A stretch of DNA of 46,760 nucleotides from positions 1-46,760 of the forward strand of contig JAFTGE010000102.1 in assembly GCA_017458085.1 (NCBI GenBank). The letters are read 5' to 3'. A model generated the notes under the pieces. It did not search any database and was not told the DNA's origin. It saw nothing but the letters and a program-made list of their open reading frames with translations. Source of the stretch: Oscillospiraceae bacterium (GTDB lineage: Bacteria; Bacillota; Clostridia; Oscillospirales; Oscillospiraceae). The translations under genes and the position numbers were made by a program. Positions 36,712 to 43,738 of the stretch are shown piece by piece; position 1 is the first letter of the stretch, and each line of letters opens with the position of its first letter.

Positions 36712-37553
36712 TGGACATTCGGCTCATTGCCTTTGATCTGGACGGCACCTTTCTGGACGACGCCAAGAACATCCCGCCGGAGAATCTGGAGGCGCTCTGC
36801 GCGGCGGCGGAGCGGGGCTGTCTCATCGTGCCGGCCACGGGCCGCATCTACAAGGGCATTCCCGCGGCGTTGCGGGAGCTGCCCTTCATGCGCTGGTACA
36901 TCACCGCCAACGGCTCCTACATCTACGACGCGGTGGAGGATAAGGCCGTAGCCCGGGCGGAGATTCCCGCACAGCGGGCGGTGGAATTTTTCCGCTACGC
37001 CGATACGCTGCCCGTGCTCTACGACTGCTATCAGGATAACTTCGGCTACATCAGCCGCGGTTTTCTTGAGCGGGTTCCCGACTATGTCACCGACCCCGGC
37101 ATCCTCAAGCTGGTGCGCGACCTGCGCGTGCCGGTGGACGAGCTGAAGGCCTACCTGCTGGACAAGGGCGAGGGCGTGCAGAAGCTGCAATTGTATTTTA
37201 AAGACATGGCCCTGCGCAGCCGCCTGCTGGATCAGCTGCCGCAGGCGTGGCCCGACCTGAGCTTTTCCACCTCGGTGCCCTTCAACATCGAGATCAACAG
37301 CCGCAAGGCCACCAAGGGCCAGGCCATGTGCACCCTGTGCGCTCTGCTGGGCCTCGACCCGGCAAACGCCATGGGCCTCGGCGACGGCACCAACGACCTC
37401 GACCTCATCACCCGCGCGGGTGTGGGCGTGGCCATGGAAAACGCCGCGGCGGAAGTCAGGGCCGCGGCGGACTACGTGACCGGGAACAACAACCGCGGCG
37501 GCTTTGCCGCGGCGATCGAGCGTTTCGCGCTGGACGGCATCGGCTCTGCATAA
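36711..37553 (+). CDS. Cof-type HAD-IIB sugar phosphatase
   Basis: A 280-residue HAD hydrolase. The nucleophile motif is FDLDGTFLDD (Asp9 and Asp11), the Thr/Ser and Lys motifs follow, and MGLGDGTNDLDLI is near residue 222. The cap is of the IIB (Cof) type. It probably dephosphorylates a sugar phosphate or flavin nucleotide; the overlap with pgi points to sugar phosphates. It ends before the terminator at 37602. Confidence 0.88.
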   Translation: MDIRLIAFDLDGTFLDDAKNIPPENLEALCAAAERGCLIVPATGRIYKGIPAALRELPFMRWYITANGSYIYDAVEDKAVARAEIPAQRAVEFFRYADTLPVLYDCYQDNFGYISRGFLERVPDYVTDPGILKLVRDLRVPVDELKAYLLDKGEGVQKLQLYFKDMALRSRLLDQLPQAWPDLSFSTSVPFNIEINSRKATKGQAMCTLCALLGLDPANAMGLGDGTNDLDLITRAGVGVAMENAAAEVRAAADYVTGNNNRGGFAAAIERFALDGIGSA

Positions 37554-37601
37554 GCCCGGCTTGGCGTGACCAAAGATTATGAGCTTCTCATATCTACATG
37601 A

Positions 37602-37633
37602 AAAAGCCCGCGGCATGTTTACCGCGGGCTTTT
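37602..37633. terminator. Bidirectional terminator
   Basis: A 12-bp stem AAAAGCCCGCGG / CCGCGGGCTTTT (37602-37613, 37622-37633), usable by both convergent transcripts (HAD gene and E2-like gene). Confidence 0.92.
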
Positions 37634-37643
37634 CTATTGCGCT

Positions 37644-38522
37644 TTAATAAATATCCTCCACGACCTTTGTGGGGGGCTCCTCCAGGATCTCGGGGTGCTG
37701 GAACAGATAGCGCCAGGCCTGGAATGCCTGCGCAAAGTAGTGGCCGTCGACCGTGCGCTCGTCCAACGTGAATTTGCAGTCGATATACTTGCGGTCGACC
37801 ATGTTGCCGTGGCGGTCGAGCTCGTAGGCGTGACGCTTGGCACCGAAGGCGATGAAGGCCGGGAGCGTGCCGAAATTGTAGATGTGGTGGTACACAGGCC
37901 CGATGCGCAGCGAGCCGAGGTCGGTGATGATCATGGAGCCGTGGAAGGGGCTGACGTTGGTCAGGCTCTCCGGCAGCCAGCCGAAGTAGTCCATCACGCG
38001 CAGAACCATGATCGCAAAACGCAGCAGGAAGCGGGGCAGGCGGGTCAGCGCGTCGGCCACATCCTCGGTCCCGTTATTCTCGTCGGATGCCTTGATCTCG
38101 TCGATCTTCTCGTTCATCTTCCGGTAGACGTCAAAGATCGTATCCGTCGGCTCAAAGTAGACCTTGATGGTGGTCTCGGGCGCATTGAGCGCAATGGTGT
38201 GCTTGACGGTCATGACCACACAGATGTCATAGCGCGCGTAGACACGGCGGCCCACCACAAAGCGGTTGAGCCCGGGCAGCATGGAGATCAGGCGCACATA
38301 GGCCGCGATCAGAAAGTGGAGCATACCGATGCCCTTGTAGCCCTGCACGCGCAGCTGGCGCAGGCGGCGGTCAACGGTGGAGACCTCAAAGCTCTCCTCA
38401 TAGAGGTTGCTGGCATCGTTGCGGGTGGGCATGATGTAGGGGATGAACTTGGAAAAGCCCGGCATGGAGCGGATCAAACGCCCGTCCTTGCGGTCACCAA
38501 AGCGGCGCTTATAGTTGTTCAT
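37644..38522 (-). CDS. Stand-alone E2/CAT-fold acyltransferase-like protein lacking catalytic His
   Basis: A 292-residue protein resembling the catalytic core of 2-oxoacid dehydrogenase E2 subunits (chloramphenicol-acetyltransferase fold), without lipoyl or E1/E3-binding domains. The C-terminal motif is DERTVDG (254-260): E2 enzymes have DHRxxDG, so the catalytic His is Glu255 while Asp259 remains. A hydrophobic stretch FLLRFAIMVLRVMDYFGWL (near 160-180) may touch the membrane. No dehydrogenase genes are nearby. It may be a non-catalytic or altered-chemistry acyl-carrier-binding protein; function unknown. Confidence 0.75.
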   Translation of the reverse strand: MNNYKRRFGDRKDGRLIRSMPGFSKFIPYIMPTRNDASNLYEESFEVSTVDRRLRQLRVQGYKGIGMLHFLIAAYVRLISMLPGLNRFVVGRRVYARYDICVVMTVKHTIALNAPETTIKVYFEPTDTIFDVYRKMNEKIDEIKASDENNGTEDVADALTRLPRFLLRFAIMVLRVMDYFGWLPESLTNVSPFHGSMIITDLGSLRIGPVYHHIYNFGTLPAFIAFGAKRHAYELDRHGNMVDRKYIDCKFTLDERTVDGHYFAQAFQAWRYLFQHPEILEEPPTKVVEDIY

Positions 38523-38572
38523 GGGTGTCCCTGCCTTTTATCTGAGATTGTTTCATTTTTTTAAGTAATGTC

Positions 38573-38678
38573 ATTATAGTCCCCTTTCCGTCAGAAAACA
38601 AGGGGGAACTTCCCTCTCTGCGAGATTTTCTGGAACCGACTGGAAAAACTTGAAATCCGCGGCTTTTGGTGGTATTCT
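38573..38678. promoter_or_regulatory. Divergent promoters for the E2-like and DtxR genes
   Basis: Leftward: TTGTTT (38601-38596), 17 bp, TATAAT (38578-38573). Rightward: TTGAAA (38650-38655), 17 bp, TATTCT (38673-38678). No clear metal-box palindrome is seen. Confidence 0.7.
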
Positions 38679-38720
38679 TATTTCATAAAATGTGGAATAT
38701 ATGCAAAGGAGATGGCAAAC

Positions 38721-39101
38721 GTGCATTTACAGGAATCCGGCGAGATGTATCTGGAAACCATATATATCCTGTCCAAAAAGGGCAAGGGCGTGCGCGCTGT
38801 GGATGTGGGCGAGTATATGGGCTTCTCCAAGCCCAGCGTCAGCCGCGCGATGGGCATCCTGCGCAACGGCGGCTTTGTGGAGCTGGATAAGGATGGCTAT
38901 CTGGTGCTGACCGAGGAGGGAGAACGCGTGGCCAGCGGCACCTACGCCCGCCATGAGTTTTTCACCAGCTTTTTTGAGTCCATCGGGGTCAGCCCCGAGG
39001 TTGCAGAGGCAGACGCCTGCAAAATCGAGCACGATATCAGCGACGAGACCTTCGAGGCCATGAAGCGCTTCCAGGCCAAGCTGAAGGGCGAAGAATCGTG
39101 A
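38721..39101 (+). CDS. DtxR/MntR-family metal-dependent regulator
   Basis: A 126-residue regulator: a winged helix (ESGEMYLETIYILSKKG, VDVGEYMGFSKPSVSRAM, 1-65) and a dimerisation domain with metal-ligand-like residues (ARHEFFTSFFESIG; DACKIEHDIS). It lacks the SH3 third domain, as MntR does. GTG 38721 is chosen because AAAGGAG ends 9 nt before it; ATG 38712 abuts that site. It probably senses Mn2+ or Fe2+. Confidence 0.88.
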   Translation: MHLQESGEMYLETIYILSKKGKGVRAVDVGEYMGFSKPSVSRAMGILRNGGFVELDKDGYLVLTEEGERVASGTYARHEFFTSFFESIGVSPEVAEADACKIEHDISDETFEAMKRFQAKLKGEES

Positions 39102-39145
39102 ATAAGCGGGGCAATATTGCCCCGAACAAATAGAGAGAATCAATC

Positions 39146-39180
39146 AGGCGGTCACCCATTCGTTGCGTGACCGCCTGCCT
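39146..39180 (+). terminator. Terminator of the DtxR gene
   Basis: AGGCGGTCAC (39146-39155) pairs with GTGACCGCCT (39167-39176), followed by GCCTTTATT; the T-tract is interrupted. Confidence 0.7.
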
Positions 39181-39232
39181 TTATTGCCGCGCGTTCCGTT
39201 CGGACCGCGGCGGTTCAACCGCATATGTGCAG

Positions 39233-39282
39233 AGACTCGCACAGGCCGGATGCTGCGGCATCCGGCCCGTGCGGGTCTTTTG
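39233..39282 (+). terminator. Second strong hairpin with T-run
   Basis: A 20-bp stem with one mismatch: AGACTCGCAC plus GGCCGGATGC pair across a TGCG loop with GCATCCGGCC plus GTGCGGGTCT, then TTT. It faces rightward although no plus-strand gene precedes it after the DtxR terminator. The other hairpin-forming stretch in 39181-39345 is AAGGC...GCCTTTT near 39305-39330; no gene is seen there. Confidence 0.55.
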
Positions 39283-39345
39283 TCGGTAATGGTGCGAAAG
39301 GATAAGGCTGTCCGCAGGCGGCGCCTTTTACACAGCTCCATTTCT

Positions 39346-39858
39346 TTATCTTCGCATCTGGTCAACGGTCTTGCGGATGAACCCGGAGCGGCTCAGCCAG
39401 AGCAGCACCGCCACCTGCACCGGCAGCATCACCGTCAGCTGGATGGCGCGCGTGGCGAGCATGGAATCAAAGCTGTTGCCGGTAATGAAGGCGATCATGG
39501 CAGAGTTGGAAAGGAAGGACACCAGCACGCAGTTGAGCACTGCCGCCAGCACCGGCCAAACCCAGGAGCGTCTCTCCCCATACAGGCACAGGCCGAAAAT
39601 CATCCCCGTGACCGCCGCCGTCAGCGTAAAGCCCGGAAAATAGGCCCCTGTCGGAAACAGCACCGAGCCAATGATATCCCCCAGAGCAGAGACCAGCATG
39701 GTCCACCAAGGTCCATAGAGCATGGCGCACAGGGCAATGGCGGTAAACCCCAGCCCAATCTTCATCAGCGGCGTGTTGACCGCCAGCAGACGGGTCAGCA
39801 CCACGTCCGCCGCCAGCAGCAGCGCCGATACCGCAAGCTTCTTTGTATTTCCGGTCAC
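39346..39858 (-). CDS. folT: Folate-type ECF transporter S component
   Basis: A 170-residue membrane protein with about six helices, the substrate-binding S subunit of an energy-coupling-factor importer. It fits FolT: LLLAADVVLTRLLAV, then GLGFTAIALCAMLYGPWW, LGDIIGSVLFPTGAYFPGFT and ATRAIQLTVMLPVQ. The shared EcfA/EcfT energising module is not in the window. Start GTG 39858 follows AAAGGAGG by 5 nt. No THF riboswitch is visible; a palindrome overlaps the promoter instead. Confidence 0.82.
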   Translation of the reverse strand: MTGNTKKLAVSALLLAADVVLTRLLAVNTPLMKIGLGFTAIALCAMLYGPWWTMLVSALGDIIGSVLFPTGAYFPGFTLTAAVTGMIFGLCLYGERRSWVWPVLAAVLNCVLVSFLSNSAMIAFITGNSFDSMLATRAIQLTVMLPVQVAVLLWLSRSGFIRKTVDQMRR

Positions 39859-39898
39859 AGCGGCCTCCTTTCCGGGCAGCGTTCTGGCTTGTCCGCGT

Positions 39899-39941
39899 TC
39901 ACAACGTTTGTGATTATACCACATCCCGTCCTGCTTCGCAA
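39899..39941 (-). promoter_or_regulatory. folT promoter with operator-like palindrome
   Basis: On the minus strand: TTGCGA (39941-39936), 17 bp, TATAAT (39918-39913). TCACAA-CGT-TTGTGA (39899-39913) overlaps the end of -10 and the start point. Confidence 0.6.
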
Positions 39942-40017
39942 GTCTCACCTGTCTCGTTATCGTGCGAGGACACTGCCGAGCCTCCGCTGTCAAGCATTTT
40001 CGGTCGAACTTCTTTCC

Positions 40018-40046
40018 GTATGAGATTTCCCGCCGCGGGAAATACT
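40018..40046 (+). promoter_or_regulatory. Sigma-F/G-type promoter of sigG
   Basis: GTATG (40018-40022), a 15-bp spacer and GGAAATACT (40038-40046) match the forespore sigma-F consensus (GYATA, N15, GGnnAnAnT) at nearly every position. In B. subtilis sigG is transcribed by sigma-F. A 7-bp inverted repeat (ATTTCCC/GGGAAAT) overlaps the spacer and -10. Confidence 0.65.
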
Positions 40047-40071
40047 AGGTCTGCGAGAAAGGAGAGATTCG

Positions 40072-40386
40072 ATGCAGGGCAAGGTTGAGATCTGCGGAGT
40101 AAACACGGCGCGGCTGCCGGTCCTGAAGGCCAGCGAGACCCGCGCGCTCCTGGAAAAGGCCCGGAATGGAGATGAGCAGGCGCGGCAGGCGCTGATCTCC
40201 GGGAATCTCCGGCTGGTACTGTCGGTGATCCAGAAGTTCACGGGCCGCGGCGAGAGCATGGATGATCTGTTTCAGGTCGGCTGTATCGGCCTGATCAAGG
40301 CGGTTGACTGCTTTGATATCAGTCAAAACGTGCAGTTTTCCACCTACGGCGTTCCAGCGATTATGGGATGGAGAAAACCGAGATAA
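40072..40386 (+). pseudogene. sigG: sigG 5' fragment, interrupted in region 2
   Basis: A 104-codon frame whose first 92 residues are clearly sporulation sigma-G: KVEICGVNTARLPVL, NLRLVLSVIQKF, DDLFQVGCIGLIKAVD and FDISQNVQFSTY. Intact sigma-G continues AVPMIIGEIRRYLRD for about 255 residues; here it reads GVPAIMGWRKPR and stops at 40386. The break is at residues 93-100 (40348-40371). Ribosome-binding site (GAAAGGAGAG) and promoter are intact. The 3' part is nowhere in the remaining 6.4 kb. Most likely an element has inserted; a reversible, skin-like arrangement is possible. Confidence 0.85.
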
Positions 40387-40390
40387 GTGA

Positions 40391-40418
40391 GACTCGAAAT
40401 CTTTGATTTCGCTAAGTC
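40391..40418 (+). promoter_or_regulatory. Hairpin just after the sigG break
   Basis: CGAAATC-TTT-GATTTCG (40395-40411) is extended by GACT/AGTC. It has no T-run. It lies between the truncated sigG stop and the next gene and may belong to the element's attachment or leader region. Confidence 0.4.
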
Positions 40419-40447
40419 AAACTTATGCATAGCAAGGAGGTTTTCCC

Positions 40448-41011
40448 ATGACACGCAAGCAGGCGCTGAGCGCCGCCATCGAAGCGCTGAACACGGCAGG
40501 CCAACATGATGCCGCCGAGATCCTACATACCCTATCCGGGGAGCTGCCCTTTTTCAGTTGGTCGGAGGACGCGATCTATGACGCCGTTGAGCAGTTCATC
40601 CTCGACCACGGCCGGGTGCCCACCACCACCGATTTCAAGAAGCGTGGTCTGCCGCCTCACACCGTCATCAAACGCCGCTTCGCCATCACGCTGCAGGAGT
40701 GGCTGGAACAGCATTATCCGACCGAGAAAACGCCGCTCGATGAACTCCACGCCAAGGCCACCGAGGACTTCGTCAAGGAGTACCTGCGCATTCAACCGAC
40801 CAGCGCCGAGGACTACAACGCCCGGCGCGCCCACCCCTCCCGCGGCTGGTTCGCCATCGCCAAGTACAACCATACTCGAAGGTGGCGTATCCTGCTGGAA
40901 AAGCTGGATCTACCGGTGTATAACAACCGCATTGCTCCAGACTCCCCGCCGCAGTTGAAGGTGAGGATAATATCGGACTACAACTTCGAGGACGAAAATC
41001 CATCGGATTGA
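40448..41011 (+). CDS. Accessory protein of unknown function (187 aa)
   Basis: A 187-residue soluble protein starting at ATG 40448, 7 nt after AAGGAGG. It is helical at first (QALSAAIEALNTAGQHDAAEILHTL), followed by FILDHGRVPTTTDFKKRGLPPHTVIKRRF, which looks like a helix-turn-helix-type segment seen in clostridial element proteins, and a basic C-terminal part (RRAHPSRGWFAIAKYNHTRRW). I do not recognise the family by name. As first gene after the sigG break it is probably an element-borne DNA-binding or replication accessory protein. Confidence 0.6.
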   Translation: MTRKQALSAAIEALNTAGQHDAAEILHTLSGELPFFSWSEDAIYDAVEQFILDHGRVPTTTDFKKRGLPPHTVIKRRFAITLQEWLEQHYPTEKTPLDELHAKATEDFVKEYLRIQPTSAEDYNARRAHPSRGWFAIAKYNHTRRWRILLEKLDLPVYNNRIAPDSPPQLKVRIISDYNFEDENPSD

Positions 41012-41105
41012 AAACCCGAAATCTATCGGATTGGAGTCAGTGAAAGGGCTGAGAGCAAATCAGTTCGTGCAAGAATTGCACATACTGCTTTCATCGTTTT
41101 TGACC

Positions 41106-41205
41106 GTTTCACCGAATCGGTGAAACAGATGTTTTTGATGAAACCGCTGCTTGAAACACATTAATTCAGCGGTGAACCGCAAATTTGGGTGCTTCACCGC
41201 TGAAT
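41106..41205. promoter_or_regulatory. Two palindromes sharing a TTCACCG core
   Basis: GTTTCACCG-AAT-CGGTGAAAC (41106-41126) and ATTCAGCGGTGAA ... TTCACCGCTGAAT (41164-41176 / 41193-41205, 13-bp perfect arms, 16-nt loop). The second ends just before the ribosome-binding site of the gene at 41221. They may be operators for one regulator, or an RNA hairpin. Confidence 0.55.
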
Positions 41206-41220
41206 AAAAAGGAGAGCGTT

Positions 41221-41469
41221 ATGATAAAGCTGCTTACTTCCTGCGAATACAACATGGACACCGCCTGCGTGGAGCTGCACTATTCGGACGGCAGCGCCCT
41301 TGTCATTGACTGCATCGAGGACGAGGACACCTTCGCCACCTCTCCCACCTATCGTACCGAGCTGGACTATCCGATCTATAACGATCCCTTGGCCTACGCG
41401 GAGATGGTTCTGACCGGAGCTGTGGATGAGTATCTGAGGACGGTGTCACAAAGGAGATACTTGGATTAA
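41221..41469 (+). CDS. Small DUF6061-like protein
   Basis: An 82-residue soluble protein with AAAAAGGAGAGCGTT before ATG 41221. It reads like the small proteins of mobile elements in Firmicutes (DUF6061 type, from memory): CEYNMDTACVELHYSDGSALVIDC, then RTELDYPIYNDPLAYAEMVL and a short tail. Such genes often lie near large serine recombinase modules; function unknown. A terminator follows at 41480. Confidence 0.65.
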   Translation: MIKLLTSCEYNMDTACVELHYSDGSALVIDCIEDEDTFATSPTYRTELDYPIYNDPLAYAEMVLTGAVDEYLRTVSQRRYLD

Positions 41470-41479
41470 GCAAATGACG

Positions 41480-41540
41480 AGTTAAGGGGGTAACTTTTGC
41501 GTTTTTGTAAAAAGATACCCCCCTTAACTGGCTGTTTTTT
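41480..41540 (+). terminator. Terminator after the DUF6061-like gene
   Basis: AGTTAAGGGGG (41480-41490) pairs with CCCCCTTAACT (41519-41529), then GGCTGTTTTTT. Confidence 0.88.
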
Positions 41541-41561
41541 GAAGATGATGACTTACTTCAA

Positions 41562-41614
41562 CTTGCCAATAGAGGACTTGCTAACTTGCAACCAACTTGC
41601 TACATGCTTGCAAG
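41562..41614. repeat. CTTGC repeat cluster A
   Basis: CTTGC starts at 41562, 41577, 41585, 41596 and 41607; the last forms the palindrome CTTGCAAG. Related to the array at 41814-41916. The 41615-41813 stretch between them is AT-rich, with no gene seen. Confidence 0.6.
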
Positions 41615-41813
41615 TTGGTTACAAGTTGAGTGTATAACAAAACCTCGTGTGTTGATTGGATGCACAGCCTCAATCAGCTTTTCCTCAACTGTTTCTACAA
41701 CTGGATCTCAATTGTAATTCTATAAGCAGTTGTACCAGAGTTGATTAACGACTATCAAATCGTAGTTAACCTACATAACCTTATAACAACCTTTCAAAGC
41801 CTTTCAATCAAAC

Positions 41814-41916
41814 AGCAAGCATAGCTTGCTTCAGCTTGCTTCAGCTTGCTATGAACTTGCTACTAACTTGCTTCAACTTGCTACAACTTGCTACGGTTAG
41901 ATTCGTGTAGCAAGTT
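41814..41916. repeat. Helically phased CTTGC repeat array (iteron-like)
   Basis: Opens with palindrome AGCAAGC-ATA-GCTTGCT (41814-41830). CTTGC then starts at 41825, 41835, 41845, 41856, 41867, 41877 and 41887: steps of 10-11 bp, one helical turn. Units alternate between AGCTTGCTTC and AACTTGCTAC. An inverted unit GTAGCAAGTT lies at 41907-41916, at the 3' end of the AlbA-type gene. Confidence 0.7.
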
Positions 41917-43618
41917 ATTTAACTTTACGAGCGAACCAAACCGTATTGCTGGTTGTACCTCGAGAATCAATGGATTGGTCTTTCTTTTTCATGCTTTGCA
42001 AAAGATTAGAAAGCTTTTTCCGCTTTTGCTTTTGGTCATAAATGTTAGGGAGAATATCTTCTACAATCTCCATCAAAGCATCTTTCTTCATCTCTCCATA
42101 GGTTTCTAATGTCTGGAGAATAAATGCTTTGCACTTGGCGTCGTCCAGCCCTCTGTTGCGAATGTAAGATGCTTTTTGCCCCACGGCTTCAGCAATACCA
42201 AACGAAACGAAAATATTTGGATATCTTCCTTCGACCAATCCTGCAGCTTTAAGCCGGTCATAATCTTCATGAGATATTTCTTCCTTTTTCTGAACTTTAT
42301 CCAGCAAGAAAACGGTTTGAATGTCCAGTGCTTTGTCGTAATTCAGTAGTTTGGTATAGTTCGGGTCTAAAATCTTGCCATATACTTTAACCTTAACTCG
42401 ATTAGGTTCAGATAAGTCATAGGAAGGCAGAGGAAAGAACTTCTTCCGCTGAATCTCAAAAACCGTAGGAATGCCAATTGCATTACTGTCAATCATGTAC
42501 AGGTTGACCATCGCATTGGCAAGGAACATATTGCGATAATATGGCGGCTTATATCCAGGCTCCAAGGCCGTCTCTATGGTCTCAGGAATGAAGGAGCCCT
42601 CATTCATAAACACAAGAGAATCTTCAAACTCTTCAACGTTGATTTTGCCGCGAAGCGTGTAGTCCTGATGTGCAATGCAATTGTGTAAAAGCTCTTTGAC
42701 AAGATCAGCGTCATATTGATCCACCTCTTGTGGGAACAGAGTCTGCTGCCCTGCAATATAACGATACTTCACTTTGCGGATCTGCTTGAAGACTTCATCT
42801 ACAGCTAGGAGAAACGGCGTGTCAAAATGCTCATAGGTCTTAACGCTTCCATCGGCATTGTAGAGTGTCCAGGTAATCCGGGGAACAAAGCCGTCGAAAT
42901 AGTTTTTCGCGTATTCATTCCCAAGCAAAATTAACGCAGTTCGGGTTATTTTTCCGCCCAAAAGGACACCGGCCTTGTTGAGCAATTCTACATCTGAATT
43001 GCCTTCGAGTAGTTCCTTCGTCTGCTGCCTCGCTTCCTCGGTTTTCTTTCTCCCGATTTCATGACGGATGAACAGTTCCCGTGCCATTTTTACAGCAGCA
43101 GGGTCGAGATCGCTCATGCTCGCAGTATCAACAATCTCCTTTGACCAGTCGAATCCTGTCTGCCGAACAATCATGTCATATTTATTCTGAGGAAGCGGGA
43201 ACAGGGAATCGTCGACCCGGCTATAAGCCATGTCCTCCCAAGTCGTAGGCATCCCTGGAAGCGCCGGTGGAATCTGAAACATGACTACACGGTCTCTCCC
43301 AACGTAAAATGCATAGATTTCCAGGAAGGTCAATCCACGGTTTGTGCGGTCATGGACTTCCTTTTTCAGTCCCTGTAAAGACTTCTCGTTCATCCGATAT
43401 GCCGAACTAACGATGTCTCCATTATTAGTTACGCCGAAAACAAGCCAAGCTTCCCGTTTTCCTCGCAGATTGGCTTCGTTGCTCATTGCGGAGAAATACT
43501 GACCGATTTCCTTGAAACTCTATTTGCTTTTGGCCTCTTTAAACTCAACTACTTCAGTTTCTGGATGCCTCCGCATCTCATTCAATTTAGCGATTAACTC
43601 TTCCTCCGAATACCTCAC
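41915..43618 (-). pseudogene. AlbA_2/Schlafen-domain ATP-binding-type protein, broken by in-frame TAG
   Basis: A 568-codon reading frame from GTG 43618 (after AAGGAGG) with one amber stop, TAG at 43522-43520 (codon 33). Before it: RHPETEVVEFKEAK; after it, in the same frame: FKEIGQYFSAMSNEANLRGKR, the conserved start of AlbA_2/Schlafen-like putative DNA-binding proteins. The 523-residue part from ATG 43486 is otherwise intact (LLHNCIAHQDYTLRG; IGIPTVFEIQRKKFF), but that ATG has no ribosome-binding site. A Tyr codon mutated to TAG is the simple explanation. These proteins often neighbour type I restriction genes, as here. Confidence 0.75.
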
Positions 43619-43738
43619 GGGAAACCTCCTTAAACGTCTCTTCAACAAACGCTCTCAAAAAGAATATAGCTGCGCAACCGTCAAAGCGGTCGAAATCACG
43701 CCAGCGGTCACTGTACTGAAGGAAGCGTTCGTGCCTCC

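Noticed and set aside
39859..40017. THF riboswitch upstream of folT
   Set aside because: The leader is too short and none of the conserved THF motifs are visible by eye.
40448..41011. Integrase or excisionase of the island
   Set aside because: No serine- or tyrosine-recombinase catalytic motifs in this protein or in any other frame of the island segment.
41814..41916. CRISPR array
   Set aside because: Units recur every 10-11 bp with no spacers of 30 bp and no cas genes.
43520..43522. Programmed amber read-through or pyrrolysine
   Set aside because: No suppressor tRNA or pyl genes in the window, and no other gene here uses an internal TAG; nonsense mutation is simpler. Kept only as a test.
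43619..43738. Small gene between hsdR and the AlbA-type gene
   Set aside because: An open stretch follows AGGAGG at the hsdR stop, but no usable start codon lies at a proper distance.
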